From assembly GCA_000934385.1 (NCBI GenBank), contig KN880468.1:1-64000 (forward strand): DNA of 64,000 nt. Direction: 5' to 3'. Positions 1 through 10,725 of this stretch are shown here, in pieces. Under the pieces are notes generated by a model. That model searched no databases and was not told the origin of the DNA. It worked only from the letters and a program-made list of their open reading frames with translations. Each line of letters starts with the position of its first letter. Position 1 is the stretch's first letter. This DNA is from Cylindrobasidium torrendii FP15055 ss-10. Its lineage: Eukaryota; Basidiomycota; Agaricomycetes; Agaricales; Physalacriaceae. Position numbers and translations under genes: made by a program.

Positions 1-54
1 GCGCGCCGGCGCCTGTGGAGCATTGGTGATGGATGCTACTTATTAGGCAGGTGG

Positions 55-101
55 CGTCTTAAGACGGACTCGAGACGGACGTCTCGAGACGTCTTAAGAC
101 G
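55..101. repeat. Cluster of short palindromes
   Basis: The 12-bp perfect palindrome CGTCTTAAGACG occurs twice (55-66 and 90-101). Between them is a 16-bp perfect palindrome (78-93, GACGTCTCGAGACGTC) and a further CTCGAG. No gene is adjacent within 450 bp. The function is unknown; it could be a remnant of a repeat end or a protein-binding array. Confidence 0.6.
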
Positions 102-577
102 GGTGTGGCTGTGCGTCTTGTCACGTCTTGTCTGGTCTTGCCGCAACACTACCTCGGGAGTGACGGGACCAACAACGGATCAAAACTGTTAATGAAATCT
201 CCGTTCCTCGTTCCTCTGACCTCATTTTCGACCATCAGTCAGGCGATATCCCAAAGACTTTGCGCAATTTGCGCCTACACGGGCTTTTCAATATGATGCA
301 TGGCCATTCATACTCATTGTTCTGAAGATCTCGACAAAGATTTACACATGTGTCGAGAAATGGATAGCTTGACGGGAAGAATGACAAGTAGCAGAACAAA
401 ACACCTCAGCAGGGTCAACTTGAGCCCATGTCTTGGCAGCGGACTTGAAAGTCGCGTTCGCGATTCAGTTTTCAACGAATATGGCAGGCCTGTTGCAAGA
501 TGGGGTTACATTTTCGCCACGGTTGGATGGCATTGGGTACAAGGAGTATGATGGTGGCCAGAAAACGGAGAGCGTAC

Positions 578-1102
578 TTACGGTTCGTCCATACCAACAA
601 AGTTTTCGACGCCGCCCATCACACTCTCTACGACGCCTGTAGCCTGCGCAGCCACCGTTCCCGTCGCCGTTCCCTCTGGCTCCCTGAACAGCTCTTCCAA
701 CACATCGCTGCCCTTCGTGTTCGACGCCTTGACAGCGCTGATGCTCGCAGGCGGTACATTCTCCCTGACTGCACCGGCAATGGCACGCGCCAAATCCTTG
801 GATGGCACGCCCAGCGCCTCTGCCAGCGCGCTGATCCTACTTTCAATGTCCCCTCCATTGCTGCCGCTGCCGGTCTTGCTATTGGAATTGGTGGCTGTCG
901 ATGATGGGCTCGTTGGTATTATTGACGGACTGCGCCATTGCATGATACGGTATCCGTAGAAGGCGGACAGAATGGTTGTGAGAAAGACGAGGATGTAGAT
1001 GAGCGTCGAGAGACGCGTCTTGGAGAGCGGCGGGGACACATCAGTGCGAGTGAGCTTGTTCCTCGTCGTCTTCGAGTCGTTGCTTATGGAAGAAGAAGAC
1101 AT
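578..1102 (-). CDS. Small single-pass membrane protein, unknown function
   Basis: Single-exon frame of 174 aa. I chose the ATG at 1102 (protein starts MSSSSISND) because the open frame further upstream is low-complexity Thr/Ile sequence. Residues about 1-28 are polar and basic, about 30-50 form one hydrophobic segment (LIYILVFLTTILSAFYGYRI), and the rest is a Ser/Gly linker. After the linker comes a helical stretch (ESRISALAEALGVPSKDLAR) that could be an oligomerisation or lipid-facing helix. I do not recognise the family. It is divergent from AHA1, with about 750 bp between the two starts. The open frame and membrane helix support a real gene, but there is no domain match from memory. Confidence 0.6.
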   Translation of the reverse strand: MSSSSISNDSKTTRNKLTRTDVSPPLSKTRLSTLIYILVFLTTILSAFYGYRIMQWRSPSIIPTSPSSTATNSNSKTGSGSNGGDIESRISALAEALGVPSKDLARAIAGAVRENVPPASISAVKASNTKGSDVLEELFREPEGTATGTVAAQATGVVESVMGGVENFVGMDEP

Positions 1103-1852
1103 CGTTGTTGATAAGATGATTGTCGTGGTCGTGGTAGTAAGAGAAAGAGGAATGTACGCGTGTCTGGAGTTTAAGTGGACCTCGCCGCCGCCAGAAAGTC
1201 GCGTCACAGATGATGGCGTCGCGTCGGTGACGTCAATTGTGGGTCCGCGTTCACGGTACATGGAGATCGTGTTGTGCATCTTCACTCTCACTGGCCGAAG
1301 CGTGAAATACTGCTGTGCAACGTACGCGTTCAATTTCTGTTCCAAAACATGGGAGGGTGCTTCCGACCACTGGCATTCAAAAAAAAATGTGAATTGAAAT
1401 ATTGAACGCTAGCTCACTTGTAGATTTGTAGATTTGTGGATCACAATGGACTATATATACAGGAACATGAATGCGCTAGATCTGTATGAGGAGCTACGAT
1501 TGTTGAGTATGTTTTCTCGTGCACTCGTCTGAGAACGAACCAATCGAGCGGCTGTCAATGTGTGCGGTTCAACGGCGCAATTTCTGCAGCTCTTCAAACC
1601 GTGTCATGAGTGGAACACAATCCCCACCATTCTGAAGCCGATTGATGAGCTTTGTAGTAGAGTGTCACTTGGAAGGCTGCCTAGGGCGTCGCTGTGGCGG
1701 ACCACTGATCCGGTCAAAGGTCCGCGATCAAAGCTCTGCCCAAAGAAAGCAATAGAAAACTCTGGAATTCGCTGGCACGTCCAAACGCGCTTCTTCCTCC
1801 TTCCATCACTTTATCTTCTCTCTTACTTTCTTCTCTCCCGCAAACGTCAAAT

Positions 1853-3294
1853 ATGTCTGTTCCCGCACCGATGGCAGCCTCGACGGCCAACTGGCATTGG
1901 AAAAACAAGAATGTGACTTCCTGGGGACATCAGTGGTTCAAGGACACCGTTGGTCAGGTCAAGGTCACTGGCGAGAAGGAGGGAGAAGCGGTGTGGGTTC
2001 ACGACGTGACCGATGTCGATGGGGATGTCGAGCTCGGGCAGCGTAAATCCAAGTGCGTTGCAGTCAAGTCCCATCTCGATGTATTGCTAACCAGTATTGC
2101 AGGCTGATCACCATCTTCGATTTGCGTTTGACCGTACACTGGACTGGCACGGCAAGCGATGGTTCTGAGGTCAAGGGACGCGTCGATATCCCGGAAGTTT
2201 CGCACGAGAACACTTGCGATTCTCCGGAGAAGTATGAGGTGTGTAGTAAGCATAGTCTCCCATGGATTTTGTTGAAACTTTCTAGTACCAATGGAGACTC
2301 CATGGCGTGTCTACCCCGGAAGCCCAGGCAGTGCTCAAGTTCGCGCGCGCTGAGCTCCCTGCCCTCCTCGATGCTGCCTTCCGCAAATTCCCCGCTGCCA
2401 TGCTCGAACACCACGGCAAGGACCTCACCGTTGCAGCGTCAAACCAAGCAACGCCCACCGCAAGTGGTACTTCGACACCTGCTCCTGTGGCCGAACCCAA
2501 AGCTGCGCCTGTTGCTGTCAAGAAACCTGCCGCCAAAGCTCTCAACACGTCCAAGATCGAGGTCGAGGGCACATTTGCGGCCAGCGCTGATGACCTATTC
2601 ACTCTTTTGACCGACCAAGGCAGGATCTCATTGTGGACACGCGCGCCGGCCCAGGTAATTATTCGGTTGCTCTAGGACCAATGTCATCTCACGCCTTTCG
2701 AAGAGCTCACCTCAGCCTGGCGGGGAGTATGTACTCTTTGGCGGCGGTGTCAAGGGCAAATACATTTCACTTGAGCCTGGCAAGCAGATTGTACAGACTT
2801 GGGCACTTTCCAGTCCGACATGGCCCACCGAGCATTCCGCCGAGCTCAAGACGACGCTCACCCAAGGCTCCGACTCGACCACTGTCAAGTTTGCGCTGAG
2901 CGGCGTCCCCACTGGTCTGGAAGACGAAATCAAGAGGAACCTCGAAGGCTACTAGTACGTTTCACCGTTGTCGCATATAAAGTTCCTTTGCTAATTCCCC
3001 GCAGTATCCAAGGCTTCAAGTCGATCGGGTATGTACAGCTCGCTTATACCCAACCTTCCCCTCCCTCCAAGCGCAAGACTTTGCCTTCGAAGCGTCATAG
3101 CAAGAAGCCCAAGTCTGCGACTCCTTCGACCGTGTCGTCGTATATTCCGGTTATCGCCGTTACTGCACTCGTTTTTGCTGCTGCCTTCACCATACCCTAC
3201 TTGTCGTCTAATACCCCTCCACCCCACTCGTAATGGTATACAATGGATTTTGTTGTTTCTGATTCACGTCTACAGGTTGGGTACGTCGCTGTAA
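1853..3294 (+). CDS. AHA1: AHA1, activator of Hsp90 ATPase
   Basis: Six exons: 1853-2052, 2103-2238, 2286-2654, 2704-2954, 3005-3028, 3276-3294 (999 nt, 332 aa). The start of exon 4 could instead be 2716. The N-terminal Aha1 domain (about 1-150) carries NWHWKNKNVTSWGHQWFKD; a Pro/Ala-rich linker follows; the C-terminal START-like AHSA1 domain begins near KIEVEGTFAASADDLFTLL and includes LFGGGVKGKYISLEPGKQIV. In this family the N domain binds the Hsp90 middle domain and stimulates its ATPase in the cytosol. The spliced end GFKSIGLGTSL looks like a normal fungal Aha1 C-terminus. The last intron (3029-3275, 247 nt) is about five times longer than its neighbours. Read through, it encodes an in-frame tail ending at 3233 with one membrane helix (see separate entry). 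Confidence 0.93.
3005..3233 (+). CDS. AHA1: Alternative last exon of AHA1 with a C-terminal membrane anchor
   Basis: If the donor at 3029 is not used, the frame runs on from GFKSIG for another 68 codons to TAA at 3231-3233, giving a 394-aa isoform (total 1185 nt, in frame). The added tail is first basic (KRKTLPSKRHSKKPK), then hydrophobic for about 20 residues (SYIPVIAVTALVFAAAFTIP), then ends in a short polar NTPPPHS. That is the layout of a tail-anchored protein. The open frame and hydrophobicity are seen directly; that the isoform is made and inserted in a membrane is inference. A chance open frame inside a long intron is the alternative. Confidence 0.45.
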
Positions 3295-5647
3295 AACACA
3301 CAAAGCAATCGTCCGTTGGTTGGCCTACGCTTGGACTCAATGGGACAGGGTCGAAGGGCGGTAGGGATGATGGGTGACAGGGTCGTGTGGTAGAGAGATA
3401 GAATTTGTAACAAAGAAAAGAAATGTATTCCCCAATTGTTGTAAAAAGTGATAGAGCTTGAGTCTTGAGATAGAGCGATGTTGATGATGATGTAGATTGA
3501 CTTTCTCTGGATTGGGAAGCTGGCTGACAAATGACAATGGGTTTTTGGAGTGGATGTGCTGCGCTGTCTACGCAGAAATTGAACCAACGGACGTTCGTGC
3601 CGGTCGTGCTGGTACGGCTGTATTGGCTAGAGAATGTCATTCATTCTTGCTGTCCGCTCTGGAAAACGACAAGAATCCCAAGGTCATGCATTCATGAAAA
3701 ACCTCTCCATAAACGTCACATTCGATGTCACTTCACTTCCTACAGCATATTCTATCTTATTCGCTGGTTCGTGCTTGGCTGGCAATCGCAGTTCGCAGCG
3801 GAAATATGGTTGAACACGTACCAAGGTCCAATCAAAGCGCGAAATTCAAGTCAGGTGACCATGACGGGGGAGTGGGTGTGACGAAAGACTTGCTATTGAA
3901 TCGGGAGTGAATGAGCGTCGTCATATTCACCTAGGTGATAGAAACTACTGTGCCCTTTGAATGAGTACGAGTGTCCACTTGAGATACCGCTGAGATACCG
4001 GAGCTTCATCCAGCGGGACGTGGGGTAGGGAGCACACTCATGGCACTGAGTCATTCTCTTCGCAGTGTCTTTTATCCGCTTGCCGAGGAAATTAAGATGC
4101 TTATGTACATCTGTGATATCGTCGCTCGCCATTGTCTGAAATGATTTAGAATTCTACGACTTCCGCATTCGACATGCCGCCAAGATGCCGCGGTCGATCC
4201 TTTCCCCGCATTGTGGCTGTACGTTCCTTGTCCCTTTCCCCGGACCGGCTACTTTCAACTGCTCTTTGTCTTGTTGACGTCGATAATCTAATCTCCGTGA
4301 AGATGCCGATAGATGGTTGTTCTATGATATCTCTGACGCATCGGTCTACGTCTTGCCAGTACTATGATTCCATCGCCACCCTTGCCGGATGCTGGACGAT
4401 ATCGAACCTAAATTATACCATGCATGCCTGCTCTCCACTGCGTGTTATCTTAGGCAAAGCAGCAAGTCGCGATGCATGACGTCCCTGGCTCGGTTCGTTC
4501 GTCCTGCGCAGCTTTGAAAGTGTGTCAACTCCCTCTACCACGCCTGTGTCTTGAGCAGAGAACACTCCTCTTGTCGATGAGGCGTCCCCGAGGCATCCGA
4601 GTTTCCCTTCCTGCCGTCGCGCAGCTACAGTACTAAGCCCTTGTGACCCGCCTTGCCGTCTTAACGCGTCGACCCTAATCCTTATTGTTTTGTCCTGTTC
4701 CGTTGTCCTCGAGAATGCGTTGTGTATTGTATGTACCCACTGGGAAATGAAGCGTGAGTGGAAACCCCCTTCGATCCCCACCCCCGTCTAGATGAGGTAG
4801 CCTCAAGGACTCTGGAAGGCATGCCGCAGATGCAACTCAGCATACGCTCGATAAGCCCATCGCGGCGTGCACTCTGAGCTGCCCGGAACTCGCTATCGAG
4901 GCGATGGATGGATTATCCTGGCATCCTGGGCGCCGGAAGCTAAGAAACCTGACAAAGAACCCATAGCCTCAGATTGAGGATTCAAGAAGACAGGCGCACG
5001 GCGTGCTGGTGTTCTGAGAAAGGCAAACCAGGGTCCTTGGTTGGGTGGTTCAGTTTTCCCACCATGTGAAGGGCGATACAGCTGCAAGACTGCGAATATG
5101 AATATTCAACAGCTTCATGCGGTGGGACACCGAGGTATGTATAATACTGAGCTGTTAACGCAAGGATGCATTACCTTTGTCTTTCCTGGGCGCCGGGGTA
5201 GTCGGAGGCTCGACTCCAGATGAGTCTGACTGAATACTGCAATGTGAATGTGTGTGCTTTGAGGCTGACAATAATGAGACCAAAGAAGAGCGCTCACACA
5301 TGAGTCGGAACAATCACGCTCCCTCGGATGGATAATTTCAATAATCATGTTAATACCATTCCATGTCGTGTGCATAAATCCGTCCGGGTCAGTAAATGCG
5401 TAGAGGGTTATATACAAATGTGTGCGAGAAAGCGAAACAAGAATCGTAGGTAGCGCGCGGGCCACATACTTGGCAGCGAAGGGAAAAATGGACGACGGAA
5501 AGATAATGGGATATAATGGGTATGCACAGAGGGGTAAAGGGAGAAAATGTGGGGTGATGGTACAATTGCGAATGTAAATGTCTTTTTAGCGGAAAACTAT
5601 GCAGGGGTATCCAGAGAGAATGCGAAGGGAAAACAATGAGGAGATGA
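3295..5647. other. Intergenic, no gene recognised
   Basis: About 2.35 kb. Short frames occur on both strands but none shows a known domain, consistent splice sites or coding-like composition. The first 300-400 bp are T-rich downstream DNA of AHA1. Confidence 0.5.
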
Positions 5648-6283
5648 TCACTGGCTGAGGACGCGTCGTAACCGGCGGCGAGCGCGGAAGGCATGGAATG
5701 AAAGGGAGAAAGTGATGGATTGCCATTGGCGCTTCAGTGCTTGGCCGCAGGTGGGGGTTTGGTCGTCAAGATTCGCGTCAACATCGTCCTCGGGTTCGTC
5801 CTCCTCATCCTCCTCGTACTCTGAATATTCCTCCTGCTCTACGACTGTTCGTTCTGGGATGTTGGAATCCAAGGAAGCCCTACGGCGATCGCGGCGGCGG
5901 CGAAATGCTTGGCGTACACTGGTGCGCTGCTTCTCCGAAGGTAGCGGGTCGTCGAAGGGAGACTCGTCTGGCGGTGTAGTGCACGCCGAGGACGAGTAGA
6001 AAGATGTGGATGGTGGGGTAAGGGAAGTTGACCGCCGACGCGACTGGAAGGAAAACGGATCGGCATAAAAACCAGCCCGTTCATCGTCGTCGTCCGATGT
6101 GGCAGTGGAAGTCGAGTTGTAGCTGGAGACCACCGGAAAATGGCGGTAGTCTGGGTCATGCATAACCCCCTTCCGGTCAACATAGACGCGAGGTTGTTGT
6201 TGGTGGTAGACTGTTTGGGTCGAGTAGTATGAAGGATCCAAAAGGCGCTGGACGCCGTCGGCGCGCGGAGAACGCGAGTGCAT
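5648..6283 (-). CDS. Basidiomycete-type hypothetical protein, disordered
   Basis: Single exon, 211 aa. The ATG at 6283 (MHSRSPRADGVQRLLDPSYY) is the first in frame and lies 64 bp downstream of a TATATAA box. The N-terminal block DGVQRLLDPSYYS and VYVDRKGVMHDPDYRHFPV resembles hypothetical proteins I associate with Agaricomycetes. The middle is Ser/Thr-rich with an Arg-rich patch (RRRRDRRRAS), followed by an acidic run (EEYSEYEEDEEDEPEDD). The end is a basic helix (ALKRQWQSITFSLSFHAFRA then RRRLRRVLSQ). No enzyme motif is seen and the function is unknown. I am fairly sure it is a gene and unsure of any role. Confidence 0.75.
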   Translation of the reverse strand: MHSRSPRADGVQRLLDPSYYSTQTVYHQQQPRVYVDRKGVMHDPDYRHFPVVSSYNSTSTATSDDDDERAGFYADPFSFQSRRRSTSLTPPSTSFYSSSACTTPPDESPFDDPLPSEKQRTSVRQAFRRRRDRRRASLDSNIPERTVVEQEEYSEYEEDEEDEPEDDVDANLDDQTPTCGQALKRQWQSITFSLSFHAFRARRRLRRVLSQ

Positions 6284-6346
6284 CGTCGGACTCGGCGCGG
6301 GGTTGGGTTGGGTACTTGGGGGGAAACGCAAAGTGTTCTCGGCTCC

Positions 6347-6353
6347 TTATATA
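6347..6353 (-). promoter_or_regulatory. TATA box of the 5648-6283 gene
   Basis: TATATAA on the minus strand, 64 bp upstream of the ATG at 6283. It supports that ATG as the start. Confidence 0.55.
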
Positions 6354-9300
6354 TGGATGATCCCCGCTTGCTAAATCGGGATTCCCATCCGAACCGGTTC
6401 GTTTTGGGTTCTCTCATGATCACCGAGTGCCACTCGTGTCGCCCTCATGCTGGGCAAACGCACATCTAATCTCGTAGTACCGCGGCTAATATAGTCGTCT
6501 CTGTCAGTTGTCCTGGTACACGCTCTGGTACATGCATCTGCTGCAACGTCTGAGAATCCTACGCTTGCTACCCCAAGCATATTCCCTTCGACGCATTTAC
6601 CTATTCCAATTCTCTCTCGTGCAATGCGCAATGCTAGCCGCACCAACAAACCGTCCACGGTCCTAGTTGTCAAGGGCAGTTTGCTACGCCACATGCAATA
6701 TCACAATGGTCGCTTGGTAGCCCGGTCCATTTTCAGACGTATCTCTTTCGTTCGGACTCAATCAGCTCATTTATCATATACCATCTAATCATGAGAAAAT
6801 CTCATTTCCGGATTCCATCTGCCTGGCAACACAGACTTTTGGACGAGCTGTAGCTCCGGAGCTCCTCGAGCCACAAAAAAGGACATCCAGCTGGCATCGC
6901 CCCCTTGTGCATGTATAATAGAAAATGGGAATCCATCTACTATCGAGGCGTCGCATAGCCCTCTTAGGTCGCCACAATCGAGCTTTCTTTGTGTCCTGTT
7001 TTTGTCCTAGCACCTCGCAACGTCTCTTCAAAGAATTGGCGAAAGCATGCCCTCTACCCTCCACTCGAAGACCTTTCATCGAGGCCGTGGAACATGAGTA
7101 ATGAATCAGATATGAAGCATCTCCTCATCGACGAAGGATTCCTTTCACTGGATGCCTTGGTTCGGCTCCTTGTGAGTAGAAGCGACTCAACCATCTCCTT
7201 TCTCCCCTCACACTGCGCCCCCACAGCAAGTGATGTTATGCAGGAATTCATGTATGTATGACTCTGTGTTCCCGTGCAGCCTCAGGCGTTGGCCTTTGGC
7301 ACCGGCTGAGCTTCGTCCGCCCACTCACGCCTGGTCTGAGCTTATGCGACGAGTCATCGAGCAGCGCTCTCAGCACGTTCAGTAGTAAAGTTGCCTCGCA
7401 TACCTCCTCATGTTGCTTCCGCTTCAACAAACCTTGACATGAATACGACAAAAGCACTCCCTAAACGAGCGATGAAAATCCCATCTCGAACGACATGCGG
7501 AAAAGACAAACGTAAATTCCAGGGCGCAAGCGTTTTGCTCGGCCGAACGAGAGCGTTTGAGAAATAGCACGAGGCTCGTGGGTGCGCCGCCTTAATGAGG
7601 CAACCTTGACACGAATGGGATTCCACCGAAGCAACATCCAACTTTGCAGAACAACTCGTGTATTCTGAAAGTGGTAAAGACATCTGAGGATGTCAACTTC
7701 TGGATCCTCCTCTTCCTCGCTTTGCAGAGATAACCACAAGATTCTCGGCACGAACCAGTTTATTTCTGCGCTTGCACGCCTCGACCGCTGGGCACGCGTC
7801 CCCGAAAATTTTCAGAGACACACATTCTAGGCGTCGTACCATATAGCTTCGGCGTATAGCTGCCTTTGTCCATCACGAGTTCGTCCTTTTAGCTAGCTTG
7901 AGCAGATGGGCACAGATGGTCTATGGACTCTGGGGACAAACAAGTCGAGACCGAGGGTCTAAGCACGACTAATTCAGGAATCCAATTGTCCGAGGTTGTG
8001 TTTCTCGAGCTGTGAATTGAATGTTTCTCGAGCTGTGAATTGAATAGAAAAAGTGGGTATATGCACATTCGAGCGATAGCGGAGGATTCTAGGCAAAGGG
8101 CATATAGCTGTTAGCGAGCTCAGCTGTCCGGGCGGCCCGTGGAATGGTCATGTCCTATGAGTAGTAAGGAAGGCAGGAAGACACGGCGTGCCGCATTTGC
8201 AGACAGCCAGAAGGGCACTGTAATCGGAGACAATCAGCTCTGCTGTTGGATGTCAACCGAAATGGACATTGGAGGTAAAGGGCAGAGAGCAAGATAGCAC
8301 GTGCAGATGTTTGGTTCGCTCGATCGTGTTGCTTTGCCCATTGTTCTCTCGTAATTGCTCTCACCTCCCCCACATTCCGATGCGCCCCGCTACCCCCAGC
8401 CTACCAGCTCCGAATTAAAAGCCAAATACATGCCACCGAAGTCATTTTCAATTATGGAGTCTCGGACTGAGTTGTACAACGAACAACCCTCAGCGAATGG
8501 TACGCCATACCTCTGCCGATAACGCTACCCCACCCTCATAGCGCCAACAGCACCGTTGCATTTACACTGTAGAGTACGTATGTGCGCCGCTGGATTACCG
8601 ACGCAGCGGCAGCATAATGTTTGAGGGCGCTTCCTCGAAGACATAATGATGACCAGTATCGCCAACTTAGGCCGCGTTGCTTTCTGCTCGAGTAGGTAAG
8701 TCGTATGGAGCCATAATGAACATAGTTTTCAAACGAATGCCGTCTGCCTTGCTCTATTCATCGTGCTACATGCATGGTAAACCCCATGGGTCCTCCTTGG
8801 GAGGGGAAAAATCACTACGGTGCGTTCTTATCGGCAACATGACTTGCCTTGCACCGGCCATATTCAAGCTCCCTGTTCTAAGCTCTGCAGTAGACTCGAC
8901 CTGAAGAAGCTGCTCGAAGCATCCTTATTGTGGTGGCGTTCACAACATTTCGGAATATGCTCTGCCGACACTGGTTCAATTCCCCCAAGCCCGTTTTCGA
9001 GCCACTGCGTACTGTGCAGCACTATACGAATGTAGCGTCTGACGTAGAAACTTGCTGTGGGGTGCGTCTCCACGGCTTCACCTTCCTGGATGACCACAGT
9101 AGACCGGACCGCCGAGGGTCGAAGCTGGCTGTTCATGGGTTTTTGGAGACTCGAGTCAGTCTGCACACAACAGCGCAGAATTCGCGAGCTGCATGCTGGA
9201 GCTGCCTCCGCGATGATTGGATTCAGATGAAAGCCCCGTTTTATCCCAGGCCATGGATGATAACCGGAAATGAAGTGTGGCGAGGCCGGTAGGCGACCTG

Positions 9301-10725
9301 TATGCTCATTGCCATTGCCCAGGCTTCGTATATTGTGAGAAGCTCCGTGAGGCTCTGAGGCGTCATGCCTTACTTTTCAGCAGCTAGTGTTCATTGCGAT
9401 TCTATACGCAGTGTTTCCTTGAATCGAGCCGGCTTTGCTACAGGTGTCCACTTCGTCCCCGATGTGCACGCGACAAGTGAGCGAGCTGATTAGATTTCTT
9501 GGGCAGACTCCGGAGCATAGATGTTATCTTATCTCGTCAAATGGGAAGCCGCATTGTCGCGGCCGAGGGAGAGCCAACTTCAAAGCCTGCTCAGCGGACA
9601 TTGCTCCTCACTTCCCATCCCGAAGAACACCGTATTTGACTGAGGTAAGGAAGGGAGCTTCTGTATCCTGGAATCTACCATTGATATCCTTGTATGAGCT
9701 GATTTACGAGTGGGATTACTCGTGCCAGATACTTGGACCCGCGCTGCATTTCGTCTCATCGGTGCAAGACATACAGTATTCGAGTCCAAATGTAATTATG
9801 GCTTTGTGGAGATATAAAGTAGAGCCTCAGAATATGTCTGCACTGCGTCAAGTCCAACCTCGGCTCAGGCTTGTGTCTCCACTCGAATCCATTTCACTTT
9901 AATCTTCTTGAAATCAGCCTCCACCGCAATGCTACGAGGAGATATAAGGGTTGCAACTCAGTCCATGGATCGAGAATCGACATACATGACGGACGAGGGC
10001 GCAGGTTGTTTAGTGCTATACGAAAATCATCTCCAACTCCAAGCCTCCGAGGACTTCGACCCTGCGGTAAATCGTCGAAACCGCCCTATTTACATTGTGC
10101 GCACCTCGTCAATTCATACTGATAAGCTTTATCCACCGGTGAGTGGGGTCCTGTAATATTCAACAATCACGCTCGAATCTCGGGGGAGCCTCAAGCAGTC
10201 GGAATCCCTCCCCGGTTCCTACTGACTGATTGGCGCGCTGACAATGCCATTTAACCATTGAACACCAACACCGGCTGGGTGCCCCAGCTTCTGGTGTCCG
10301 TAGAGGACGCTTTACAAGGATTCAATCGACTTCGCAGCCCTCGAGTTCGACCTCAGGTTGGTGAGCCAGCTCACCCAGTACCTCGAGCCCGGTCCACTCA
10401 CAGTAGACCTATCACCATAGTACCTAGCTCTTCTGCTAAGACATGTCCCACAGATATGCGCGCAGAAAACGATGGAAGGTACGCGTCGGTACTGAAATTG
10501 GCTATGGTAACTTGGTAAGTTCCAGTAGTTGGTGCCACTGATGGCGCGGGCGATCACTAGAACTAATGCAAAGAGTAAGCCTTAAGGTTAGGGTATGGTC
10601 TTGCCTTCACACCATAACCAGGCCGAAAACCTTTCTCGTTGCAGAAGCGCCTTGAACTTGACATAGACGAAGTGGTAAAATTTGCATATAATCGTAAAAA
10701 TGGCATATTTAAATATTGCAATCCG
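6354..10725. other. Gene-poor stretch, no gene recognised
   Basis: About 4.4 kb on which neither strand gives a frame above about 155 codons or a recognisable protein. The only clear repeat is a perfect 23-bp tandem duplication at 7999-8044 (unit TGTTTCTCGAGCTGTGAATTGAA cut at 20: TGTTTCTCGAGCTGTGAATT). It may be an old decayed element or a non-coding RNA region; I cannot tell which. Confidence 0.45.
7999..8044. repeat. Perfect 23-bp tandem duplication
   Basis: Two identical adjacent 23-bp units (7999-8021 and 8022-8044), each containing TTTCTCGAGCTGTGAATTGA. No coding context. Confidence 0.8.

Noticed and set aside
3029..3071. A 43-nt intron (gtatgt...ccaag) inside the AHA1 tail
   Set aside because: It would shift the frame and lose both the TM helix and the conserved LGTSL end; the 3029-3275 intron explains the C-terminus better.
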